31,618 nucleotides of DNA from a virus: positions 1 to 31,618 of IMG/VR virus record IMGVR_UViG_3300011116_000253; one strand, given 5' to 3'. Positions within the stretch are counted from its first letter, which is position 1. Each line of letters starts with the position of its first letter. The translations under genes and the position numbers were made by a program. Below are positions 16,368 through 23,665 of the stretch, piece by piece. The notes beneath the pieces are model-generated. The model made no database searches. It was not told the DNA's origin and saw only the letters and a program-made list of their open reading frames with translations.

Positions 16368-16739
16368 ATGAATATGATAATACTTACAAAAGATAATGCA
16401 TCAATAAATATTTACTGCACTCCTGCAGAAAATACAACTGTTGTTTTTTCAATTTATTATTTTAAATTTACAAATAGGATTACTCAATCAGTTGTTGAGG
16501 AATGGTACACAGATATAAGTACATTTGTAAGATATCAGAAGTTTCAAATTGATGCAAATATTTTTGACAATGAGGATACAGGATTTTGGACTTATGAAAT
16601 TAGGGGAGCACAAACTGTTGATGTAGTTCCTACTGGACCGGTTTTAGAATCAGGTTATATGTATTTGAATCCTGCTGATACTTATGAACCTACAACTTAT
16701 AATGAACAATCAAACGAATTCTTAACATACAATGGATAA
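16368..16739 (+). CDS. Small virion structural protein
   Basis: This 123-residue protein has beta-strand character (TTVVFSIYYFKFTNRITQ, GFWTYEIRGAQTVDV) and VLESGYMYLNPADTYEPTT toward the C terminus. The phrase LESGYMYL is one I recall in small fibre or adaptor proteins of Bacteroidota phages. It starts one base after the terminator T tract and overlaps the portal gene by eight bases. The exact role is unknown. Confidence 0.6.
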   Translation: MNMIILTKDNASINIYCTPAENTTVVFSIYYFKFTNRITQSVVEEWYTDISTFVRYQKFQIDANIFDNEDTGFWTYEIRGAQTVDVVPTGPVLESGYMYLNPADTYEPTTYNEQSNEFLTYNG

Positions 16740-18759
16740 CTACAAACACATAGTCCTACAATTTGACCAAGCTCAGCAACCTAAATTCAGAGAATTAAAG
16801 AGTAAGGGTTGGGTTGAATTTGGTGAGAAAAATGATTATCCCAATTATTTGCTTTCTCTATTTAATGAATCACCTAAGCACGGTGCAATAGTTAAAGGGA
16901 AATGTAATTATATCTATGGGAAAGGATTTGAGCAACCAGGTCAAGCCAATGGGAAAGATACTTGGAATGATGTAATGAAGAAAGCCATTAAAGATGATGA
17001 GCTTTACAGAGGTTACTATCTACAATGTATTTGGAACAGGGCAAAGAAATTAAGTGAGGTTTATCATTTGGAGTTCCATAAAGTTAGGGTTAGCAAAGAT
17101 TTACAAACATTCTTTGTTAAAAATGATTGGGCAGATTTTAAAGAGAAGCCAAGAGAATACAAAGCTTTCAATGTTAATGATCCTGTGGGTAGTCAAATTC
17201 TTTACATAAAGGAATATAACCCTTCATCTGAAGTTTATCCTTATCCTTCATATTTTCAGGGTTTAAATTACATTGAATCGGATATTGAGGTATCAAGACA
17301 TATTTTAGGAAATGCTAAGCAGGGATGGGTTGGTTCTAAACTTGTTAATCTTAACAATGGTGATCCAATCGGAGAAGAAAATAAGGGTGAAGTTGAAAGA
17401 GGACTTTTAAAGAAGTTCACAGGTGATTCAGGTAAGAGGGTTGTGATAATGTTCAATAAGTCAAAAGAGAATAGTGCTGAGATTTTGGACTTAGGACAAA
17501 CAATGCTTACCAAAGAAGATTTTACCAATGTAAATAACTTAATCACTCAGGAAGTATTTGCTTCACATCAAATCACTTCTCCTGTTTTATTTGGGATAAA
17601 ATCAGATGGGCAATTAGGAGCTCGTAATGAAATCAGGGATGCTTATCAGATTTTCAATAATACTTATGTTCAGGGCAGACAGCAAGAGCTTGAAGAAATA
17701 TTTACTTATTTAAGGAATTTAAAGGGAGAAGCAGGGGAGTTTAAAATACAACCGGTTGAACCATTGAACTTTGAATTTAGTGAATCTATAATGGCTGCAA
17801 ATCTTACTCAGGATGAAATCAGAGAATTAATGGGTAAAGAACCATTGGCTAAAAATCAAGTTACTGCTGATGGATCAGTTGCAATTCAGAATGAAATACA
17901 AGTTGATGCTACTCCTTATGTAGCTCCTGTAACTCCATCCAATGATTCAATTAAGAATCTTACCGGCAGACAATATCAAAATGTGATGAGGATTGTTAGA
18001 CAATTTAGCACTGGTAAATTAACCAAAGGACAAGCAAGTTTAATGCTTAAAAATGGTTTTGGTTTTACTGATAAAGATGTTAATGACTTTTTGGGATTGG
18101 ATGATGATCCATTGACTAAAGATGAGATAGCAAAATTCTCAATGACCAATGATGAAAGATTACTTGAAGCTTTTGCTCAGCACGGAGAAAGCTCAAAGAA
18201 TTATATAGTTATTGATAAAAAAAAAGTTTCGGAAATAAGTGATAAAGAATACTTTGCTGAGATTAGTTCTTTAAATCAATTACAAGCCAATATTTTGGAC
18301 TTAATCAGTAAGGATAAGAGAATCACTGCTGAAGTAATTGCAAGTACTTTAAAACAACCTATAAAGGATATAGAGCAAACTATTCAGGACTTAGTAGATA
18401 ATGAATATTTGAAGCAAAGCAAATCTAAGATAGGAACTGATGCAATTGTTGAAAGAGAATTGACTGCTCCTATTTCTGAACTTCAGGGTAAGAATCCATC
18501 TAAGAAAGTAACTGAAATACTTATTAGATATTCTTATGAGTGGAGAGTTGCTGATAATGGGAATCCATCAAGAAAGTTTTGTCAGAGATTGTTAGATTTG
18601 GATAAGTTTTATTCTCGTTCAGATATTGAGCAAATATCAATGATAATGGGTTACTCAGTTTGGGATAGATGTGGGGGTTGGTGGACTGAACCTGATGGGA
18701 CTCATAGTCCACAATGCAGGCACGAATGGAAAGCTAATATTGTAAAAAGAAAAGATTAA
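16732..18759 (+). CDS. Portal protein fused to winged-helix and MuF-like Cys/His domains
   Basis: This 675-residue protein is longer than usual for a portal (about 400-550). Residues 1-395 look like a portal: GWVEFGEKNDYPNYLLSLF, KGKCNYIYGKGFE, a helical stem with TNVNNLITQEVFASHQ and SPVLFGIKSDGQLGARNE. Residues about 513-562 resemble a winged helix (SLNQLQANILDLISKDKRI, then DNEYLKQ). The C terminus has C617, C647, C662 and H664 (RKFCQRLL, VWDRCGGWW, PQCRHEW), similar to the C-terminal part of MuF-like head morphogenesis proteins. The portal forms the DNA channel at the capsid vertex. The gene lies far downstream of terL, which is atypical. Confidence 0.78.
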   Translation: MDNYKHIVLQFDQAQQPKFRELKSKGWVEFGEKNDYPNYLLSLFNESPKHGAIVKGKCNYIYGKGFEQPGQANGKDTWNDVMKKAIKDDELYRGYYLQCIWNRAKKLSEVYHLEFHKVRVSKDLQTFFVKNDWADFKEKPREYKAFNVNDPVGSQILYIKEYNPSSEVYPYPSYFQGLNYIESDIEVSRHILGNAKQGWVGSKLVNLNNGDPIGEENKGEVERGLLKKFTGDSGKRVVIMFNKSKENSAEILDLGQTMLTKEDFTNVNNLITQEVFASHQITSPVLFGIKSDGQLGARNEIRDAYQIFNNTYVQGRQQELEEIFTYLRNLKGEAGEFKIQPVEPLNFEFSESIMAANLTQDEIRELMGKEPLAKNQVTADGSVAIQNEIQVDATPYVAPVTPSNDSIKNLTGRQYQNVMRIVRQFSTGKLTKGQASLMLKNGFGFTDKDVNDFLGLDDDPLTKDEIAKFSMTNDERLLEAFAQHGESSKNYIVIDKKKVSEISDKEYFAEISSLNQLQANILDLISKDKRITAEVIASTLKQPIKDIEQTIQDLVDNEYLKQSKSKIGTDAIVERELTAPISELQGKNPSKKVTEILIRYSYEWRVADNGNPSRKFCQRLLDLDKFYSRSDIEQISMIMGYSVWDRCGGWWTEPDGTHSPQCRHEWKANIVKRKD

Positions 18760-18764
18760 GATAA

Positions 18765-19553
18765 ATGAGCAAAAATATACTATTCATAACTGAAGAAACT
18801 TTTAAGAGTAGAACTGGAGCATCCAATGCTATTGATGGAAAACAATTATTTCCAATGATTAAGGTAGCAGGGGATATTTACATTCAACCTGTACTCGGTT
18901 CTAATCTTTACAAAAGATTGCAATCAGGAATCACATTAAATAATCTTAATGTTTATGAGAAAACTTTGATTGATGACTATATGACTGATGCTTTGATTTG
19001 GTACACAATGTCAATGCTTCCAATGGTTATGGGTTATCAATTATTCTCAAAGGGTTTCCTTCAGAAAACTGCTGAAGAAAGTAATACACCATCAAGAGGT
19101 GATTTGGAGCTTATAGAGCAGAAATATAAGTCAATGGCTGAGTTCTACAATACAAGAATGATAAGCTATTTAAAAGAGAATTATACCCTTTATAGTGAGT
19201 ATTTAAATTATGGTATGGGGTTAGATGTAATATTCCCTGAGGACAAAGCTTACACTTGTCCAATTTACTTAGGTGGAGCTGAGAGAAGAAATGCAAGATA
19301 TGTGAATAGTTCATCTACTACTCCAAGTCCATTGGTAGCTACTTATGTTGCAACAGGTGGGGAATCAACATTCACTATTGTTGCTATGTCAGGAAGGGTT
19401 ACATACTTTGCAGCAAGAGGTGGTCTTAGTAAATCAATTACAAGCTCACCGACAAATGATACTCAATATCTTCAAATTACAAGTGGAGTGGTAACATTAC
19501 CGACAGGAGATATTGCAATGGCCGGAGAAGTATTCACATTTTTATATCAATAA
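18765..19553 (+). CDS. Probable head-tail connector protein with C-terminal beta domain
   Basis: This 262-residue protein has a helical N-terminal part (KQLFPMIKVAGDIYIQPVLG, TLIDDYMTDALIWYTMSMLP) that resembles the adaptor proteins that dock under the portal (DUF6712-like from memory). A Ser/Thr-rich linker leads to a small beta domain (SPLVATYVATGGESTFTIVA and a glycine-rich end). The gene follows the portal gene by five bases. The C-terminal domain might be an Ig-like decoration. The connector role is an inference from context. Confidence 0.6.
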   Translation: MSKNILFITEETFKSRTGASNAIDGKQLFPMIKVAGDIYIQPVLGSNLYKRLQSGITLNNLNVYEKTLIDDYMTDALIWYTMSMLPMVMGYQLFSKGFLQKTAEESNTPSRGDLELIEQKYKSMAEFYNTRMISYLKENYTLYSEYLNYGMGLDVIFPEDKAYTCPIYLGGAERRNARYVNSSSTTPSPLVATYVATGGESTFTIVAMSGRVTYFAARGGLSKSITSSPTNDTQYLQITSGVVTLPTGDIAMAGEVFTFLYQ

Positions 19554-19611
19554 ATATTTATGAGTAAAGGGTACAAAAAAGAGTACATTGACAAAGTAAA
19601 ACAAAAGTTTA

Positions 19612-20043
19612 ATGACATACAATCAAATAGTAAAGGAAATACAAACACTACTGGAAACTCACAAAATGATAAACACAGTAAAGTTTGCAACTCCAGTAGA
19701 GTGGTTAAATTGGGATAATCAACCTGTATTCCCTTTAGCTTCTTTTGCTATCAATAGAGGTGGGTTAAATGCAGGTAGGGAACAAACCTATTTAATTGAA
19801 ATGTGGTTCTTGGATAAGTCAGGGGTTGAAGGTGAGTTTGAAACTGATGTCATAAGTGATATGCACTCAGTAGCTGCTGACATTATAAGCACTTTAAGAA
19901 AGGGGAGCAATCCTTATACTATTGATATTGCAATCAGTTGGGATGCAGTAACTGAGAAGTTTGAAGATTATTTAAGTGGGGTTTATTTAACTTTTAATAT
20001 AAGTATAGTATCAGCTTTTGATGCTTGTTCAATGCCGGTTTAA
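19612..20043 (+). CDS. Probable tail terminator / head closure protein
   Basis: This 143-residue protein starts MTYNQIVKEIQTLLETH and shows alternating strands and helices (PVFPLASFAINRGGLN, QTYLIEMWFLDKS, HSVAADIISTLRKGSN), the compact alpha/beta shape of tail terminator proteins. It follows the connector gene and precedes the fibre gene, completing the neck module. A 52-codon frame at 19560 overlaps its start in another frame and is not preferred. Fibre translation starts 10 bases past its stop. Confidence 0.6.
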   Translation: MTYNQIVKEIQTLLETHKMINTVKFATPVEWLNWDNQPVFPLASFAINRGGLNAGREQTYLIEMWFLDKSGVEGEFETDVISDMHSVAADIISTLRKGSNPYTIDIAISWDAVTEKFEDYLSGVYLTFNISIVSAFDACSMPV

Positions 20044-20053
20044 TCAGTTTAAT

Positions 20054-21787
20054 ATGAGAAAATTACTTTTTGTTTTATTTAGTTTGATTTCATTAATTAG
20101 TAAAAGTCAGGTATATCAGGCAATGCCACAATATGGATATGGTCCTGTAAAAAGATTTGACATTGATTCAAGTTTGACTATTCCCACAACCTGTGGAGTT
20201 CCAACACTCAGAACTACATTGACTAAAAAAGCTGCTATTGCTTTTGATTCCTGCAATAATAGATTTTATCAGTACAATCCAAAGACATTAACCTGGAGTG
20301 TAATTTCAGGGGGTGGAGCTTCAACTGATACTACAAGTTTAAGCAATAGGATCAATGCTAAGGCCGATACTTCAGCACTTAATTTGAAATTGAATATTTC
20401 AGATACAATAAATAAATGGGTTACTTCGGTAACTAAATTAAACGATTCAACAATTAGTGTTTTAAGAAATGGTACTAATACTAATATAACCATTAATGGA
20501 GTTAGTTATGCAAAAAAACTAAAGACACAGGTTTGGAATAATTCAGGAGTAACAATCACCAAAGGATCAGTTATTTATATAAATGGGAAACATTCTTCTA
20601 ACTTGCCTACAATAGCTTTAGCTCAGGCAAATACTGAATTAAATTCCTATTCTACTTTTGCACTTGTTGAGAATGATATATCTAATAATTCTCAGGGAAC
20701 AGTTATTCAGGCAGGAACTATTGAGAATTTAAATTTACCTACATCAACTTATACTGATGGAGATTTGTTGTACTTAAGTCCAACTGTTGCTGGTGGTTAT
20801 ACAACTACTAAACCATTAGCTCCTTATCACATAGTAAAACTTGGAACTATTGTTAGAGCTCATCCAACATTAGGTACTATTGAATTAAAAATTGAGAATG
20901 GTTGGCAGTTAGATGAGTTAAGTGATGTTCAGATTCCTGCAGTTCCAAATGATTCAACCTTATTACAATTCAGTAGAGTAGATTCATTATGGCATTCAGT
21001 TTCAGTTACCAATGCAATAGGTACTAATTATTTAAAGCCAACTGATACCACTTCTTTAAGCAATAGAATCAATCTTAAATTGAATAGTTCAGATACTACT
21101 TCTTTAAGCAATAGAATCAATATCAAATTAAATAGTTCAGATACAAGTTCATTAAGCAATAGAATAAATCTTAAATTGAATAGTTCAGATACTGCTTCAT
21201 TAAGTAATAGAATTAATACAAAATTGAACACTTCAGATTCAACTATTTATTATACAAAATTCAGAAGTGATACATCAAGAACTAACATTTACAATCAATT
21301 AGCACAAGAATTAAATATTTCAGATAGCACAATATATTATACTAAGTTCCGTTCAGACACTTCAAGAAGTAACATTTATACTTCATTAAGTAATAAAGGA
21401 TATGCAATAAATTTAGGAGCTGCATCAACAAACTTAGTTGCAAGTTCAACCTATTATTTTGGAATACCTATATTGACAGTACAAGCAACTGCTGCTTTAA
21501 GAAGGGTTTATATTCCACAATCCGGTACTATTAAAGGTGGCCAAATTTATATGAGGGCAACAAGTGCTACATCAACTGAAACTTGGACTTTAAGTATAAG
21601 ATTGAATAATACAACTAATACTACATTTGCATCAACAGCAAATAACTCACTTGATAAAGTATTTTCAGCAACAGGACTAAGCATATCAGTAGTTGCAGGA
21701 GATTATATTGAGATAACAACAACTACTCCGGCTTGGAGTGTAGCTCCAGGTTCAACTTATATTTATGGATCAATCTTTATACAGTAA
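20054..21787 (+). CDS. Tail fibre / adhesin with signal peptide and tandem repeats
   Basis: The 577-residue form from ATG 20054 is chosen because it starts exactly at a Sec-type signal peptide (MRKLLFVLFSLISLISKSQ), basic then hydrophobic, then a likely cleavage region. The body has Asn/Ser/Thr-rich beta segments, four tandem 16-residue units based on SLSNRINLKLNSS, then two units starting STIYYTKFRSDTSR. The C-terminal about 130 residues are beta-rich, suggesting a jelly-roll-like receptor-binding head. The repeat middle resembles a trimeric fibre shaft. A secreted host-modifying protein is possible because of the signal peptide. Its place between neck and lysis genes fits a fibre. Confidence 0.72.
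   Translation: MRKLLFVLFSLISLISKSQVYQAMPQYGYGPVKRFDIDSSLTIPTTCGVPTLRTTLTKKAAIAFDSCNNRFYQYNPKTLTWSVISGGGASTDTTSLSNRINAKADTSALNLKLNISDTINKWVTSVTKLNDSTISVLRNGTNTNITINGVSYAKKLKTQVWNNSGVTITKGSVIYINGKHSSNLPTIALAQANTELNSYSTFALVENDISNNSQGTVIQAGTIENLNLPTSTYTDGDLLYLSPTVAGGYTTTKPLAPYHIVKLGTIVRAHPTLGTIELKIENGWQLDELSDVQIPAVPNDSTLLQFSRVDSLWHSVSVTNAIGTNYLKPTDTTSLSNRINLKLNSSDTTSLSNRINIKLNSSDTSSLSNRINLKLNSSDTASLSNRINTKLNTSDSTIYYTKFRSDTSRTNIYNQLAQELNISDSTIYYTKFRSDTSRSNIYTSLSNKGYAINLGAASTNLVASSTYYFGIPILTVQATAALRRVYIPQSGTIKGGQIYMRATSATSTETWTLSIRLNNTTNTTFASTANNSLDKVFSATGLSISVVAGDYIEITTTTPAWSVAPGSTYIYGSIFIQ
21044..21235 (+). repeat. Four tandem 48-bp repeats in the fibre gene
   Basis: Units start at 21044, 21092, 21140 and 21188. 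Each encodes 16 residues of the form DTTSLSNRINLKLNSS. The first three are close in DNA; the fourth has drifted more. A diverged copy of the opening lies at about 20328. Unit number may vary between relatives by recombination, altering fibre length. Confidence 0.9.
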
Positions 21788-21807
21788 CTACAATAACAAT
21801 TAATAAA

Positions 21808-22071
21808 ATGAATACAAGACAAATACAACAAAAACAAACTTGGTCACCTGAAACAGGTAATATCACCATTGACACTTTATGTCTAAAAGATTTTTATCAT
21901 TACCATTTTGATGATGGGAGTGGTAAGGTTTCTTATACTTTGCAGTCAAATGGGTTAGATTACTTTCCAGGTACTATTGAAATTCCATCTTCAGTAATTC
22001 AGCAATGGGGAGCTGATGATAGTATCATTTGGAACTATGTTGCTGAACAATTAAATCTTGAAATAGTATGA
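21808..22071 (+). CDS. Small protein after the fibre gene
   Basis: The 87-residue form from ATG 21808 is preferred because a start at 21733 would overlap the fibre gene by 55 bases. It is aromatic and beta-like (DFYHYHFDDGSGKVSYTLQ, DYFPGTIEIPSSVIQQWGAD). It could be a small structural or fibre-attached protein, or a fibre chaperone. No family is recognised. It overlaps the next start by four bases (ATGA). Confidence 0.6.
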   Translation: MNTRQIQQKQTWSPETGNITIDTLCLKDFYHYHFDDGSGKVSYTLQSNGLDYFPGTIEIPSSVIQQWGADDSIIWNYVAEQLNLEIV

Positions 22072-22277
22072 CACCACAGGAACTAACAAATTGGCTAATG
22101 CTTATTGTGATTGGTATCATTGGGTACTTAGGTCAAACCTTTATAACAAGATTAGATAGGTTTGAAAAGAAAGTAGAGAATATCTTAATTGATAATATTA
22201 GTCATACTAAAGATATTGAGAGATTGAATGCTGATGTAGATGATCACGAAAAGAGAATAACCAAATTAGAATCTTAA
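22068..22277 (+). CDS. XhlA-like holin-associated membrane protein
   Basis: This 69-residue protein has one transmembrane helix (WLMLIVIGIIGYLGQTFI, about residues 9-26) followed by a heptad coiled coil (RFEKKVENILIDNISHTKDI, then EKRITKLES). This layout is close to haemolysin XhlA-type proteins, which act with a holin at the inner membrane, except that XhlA usually has the helix at the C terminus. The next gene is a two-helix holin candidate, which supports a lysis role. Confidence 0.62.
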   Translation: MTPQELTNWLMLIVIGIIGYLGQTFITRLDRFEKKVENILIDNISHTKDIERLNADVDDHEKRITKLES

Positions 22278-22311
22278 AATCTTTAAAATTCTTAAACCAA
22301 ATAACAATTAT

Positions 22312-22536
22312 ATGAATAGTTCATTTTTAAACATTGATTTGAAGGATTTAGGGAAGGGGTTAATTCTTGCAGTTTTAACTTCAGTATTGACAATCGTTTA
22401 TAATACTGTTGAAGCAGGGAGCTTGACTTTTGATTGGAAGATAATTCTTACTACTGGAATAACTACCGGACTAAGTTATCTTCTAAAGAACTTATTGACT
22501 AATTCTCAGGGAGAAACTTTCAAGTCAGAGAAGTAA
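22312..22536 (+). CDS. Holin candidate
   Basis: This 74-residue protein has two hydrophobic helices (GLILAVLTSVLTIVYNT, and IILTTGITTGLSYLLKNLL) and a short charged C terminus (GETFKSEK), the size and topology of a class II holin. Holins open the inner membrane so that the lysozyme can reach the cell wall. It stands between an XhlA-like gene and the spanin and lysozyme genes. No strong family motif exists for such proteins, so the call rests on topology and context. Confidence 0.68.
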   Translation: MNSSFLNIDLKDLGKGLILAVLTSVLTIVYNTVEAGSLTFDWKIILTTGITTGLSYLLKNLLTNSQGETFKSEK

Positions 22537-22542
22537 TAAAAG

Positions 22543-22634
22543 ATATTAGTGAAAGGGTTAGTTTAAAGAAAAAACCATCTAATTGTATAGGTGAGATAAG
22601 GGATTGAAAGGTACCTTACCAAACTCACTAATAT
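22543..22634 (+). ncRNA. Structured intergenic RNA candidate between holin and spanin genes
   Basis: The 185-base gap 22537-22721 carries no gene. ATATTAGTGA (22543-22552) is perfectly complementary to TCACTAATAT (22625-22634), closing about 72 bases. Inside, GTTT/AAAC extends the stem after a bulge, and GGTGAG pairs with CTTACC (22590-22595 with 22615-22620) with one wobble. The rest is less defined. It is not a recognisable tRNA: there is no CCA end or T-loop motif. No recognised riboswitch or sRNA family fits. Confidence 0.5.
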
Positions 22635-22639
22635 ACTTC

Positions 22640-22668
22640 AAATAAAAAAGCTCCGTAGAAACGGAGCT
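22640..22668 (-). terminator. Minus-strand-oriented terminator hairpin
   Basis: AGCTCCGT (22649-22656) and ACGGAGCT (22661-22668) form a perfect eight-pair stem with loop AGAA. On the + strand no T tract follows. On the minus strand the stem is followed by TTTTTTATT, from the A tract at 22644-22649. It therefore fits a terminator for leftward transcription, although every gene here runs rightward. Confidence 0.6.
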
Positions 22669-22721
22669 CGGTTACCCTAAATCTTAATCTCAAATCCTAT
22701 GATCAGGACAAAAATAATACA

Positions 22722-23225
22722 ATGAGATTAATTACAATCATTTTTTCAATATTTTTTTTAGCAGGTTGTTATACCCAAAAGAAAGCTGAAAGGTCTTTAA
22801 ATAAGGCACAAATTAATTATCCTGAATTAGTTGCTGAGAAAAGCTCATTGTGGTATCCCTGCATTCAATTTAAAGGCACTTCAGATTCAAGTCAATACAA
22901 ATCCTTTGTCAAGCAAATAGATAGCTTAAATGGTCTAAAAATAGATAGTATTTATTTTTATGATACTTTAACAAAATTTGACACCATTGTCAAATTAAAG
23001 AAATGTCAGGACTTAGTTACTAAGTATAGAACCATTTACAAGAATCTCCCTGCAATCCACGATACAGTTATAATGGTTTCTACTGCTGATAAATACACAA
23101 TCAAGTATTTAGAGAATGAAAGAGAGGAATCACATAAAAGATATGACAGGTCAATGAAGTTAAATATTTGGCTTTTATTGGCTTTGATAGTTTCATTACT
23201 TGCTCACCTGTTTAAAAAGAAATGA
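22722..23225 (+). CDS. u-spanin-like outer-membrane lipoprotein with C-terminal membrane anchor
   Basis: This 167-residue protein has a lipoprotein signal peptide with lipobox LAGC (Cys16), a charged periplasmic domain of about 130 residues, and a C-terminal transmembrane helix (LNIWLLLALIVSLLAHLF, residues 147-164) ending in KKK. Lipid at one end and a membrane helix at the other is the design of unimolecular spanins such as T1 gp11, which bridge the outer and inner membranes and fuse them in the last step of lysis. It overlaps the lysozyme gene by four bases. It implies a Gram-negative host. Confidence 0.75.
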   Translation: MRLITIIFSIFFLAGCYTQKKAERSLNKAQINYPELVAEKSSLWYPCIQFKGTSDSSQYKSFVKQIDSLNGLKIDSIYFYDTLTKFDTIVKLKKCQDLVTKYRTIYKNLPAIHDTVIMVSTADKYTIKYLENEREESHKRYDRSMKLNIWLLLALIVSLLAHLFKKK

Positions 23226-23665
23226 CTATGACAACCGGACAAAAAGGAATAGCATTAATTAAGAAGTGGGAATCTTGTAAGCTAACAAGTTACCAATGCA
23301 GTGCAGGTAAATGGACTATTGGATTTGGAAATACTTTTTATGAGGATGGGAGTAAGGTTAAAGAAGGGGATAAAATTACTCAGGTAAGAGCTGAGGAGTT
23401 GTTTAAGAATTTGTTACCAAAATTTGAAAACATTGTTAATAAGAAAATTAAACTATCTTTAAATCAGAATCAGTTTGATGCTTTAGTATCACATACCTGG
23501 AATACAGGGGGATCAGATACTTTATTTGACTTAGTCAATAGAAAAGCAAAGGACAGTTATATAAGGGATTGGTTTGAAACGAAGTACATTACTGCAAGTG
23601 GAAAGGTTCTTAAAGGACTTGTAAGCAGAAGGAAAGAAGAAGCAAATCTATACTTTACAATATGA
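23222..23665 (+). CDS. GH24 lysozyme (endolysin)
   Basis: This 147-residue protein matches T4-type lysozymes. KKWESCK places the catalytic glutamate at E17, followed by C26 in YQCSAG and T32 in KWTIGFGNT. The E-9-C-6-T spacing equals E11/D20/T26 of T4 lysozyme, with cysteine in place of aspartate, a common GH24 variant. SRRKEEANLY closes the domain. It cuts the glycan strand of peptidoglycan. No signal peptide is present, so export depends on the holin. It is translationally linked to the spanin gene upstream and to the exonuclease gene downstream. Confidence 0.93.
   Translation: MTMTTGQKGIALIKKWESCKLTSYQCSAGKWTIGFGNTFYEDGSKVKEGDKITQVRAEELFKNLLPKFENIVNKKIKLSLNQNQFDALVSHTWNTGGSDTLFDLVNRKAKDSYIRDWFETKYITASGKVLKGLVSRRKEEANLYFTI

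Noticed and set aside
19560-19718. A 52-codon frame starting at ATG 19560
   Set aside because: It overlaps 107 bases of the tail-terminator gene in another frame, and its product is low-complexity (Asn/Lys/Ser/Thr) with no motif. The overlapping gene has a better-formed N terminus.
21044-21235. Tandem repeats as a possible CRISPR array
   Set aside because: The units are contiguous without spacers, are in frame with the fibre gene and encode 16-residue repeats.
22543-22634. The structured gap as a tRNA gene
   Set aside because: There is no CCA end, no TTCRA T-loop and no seven-base anticodon loop in the right place.
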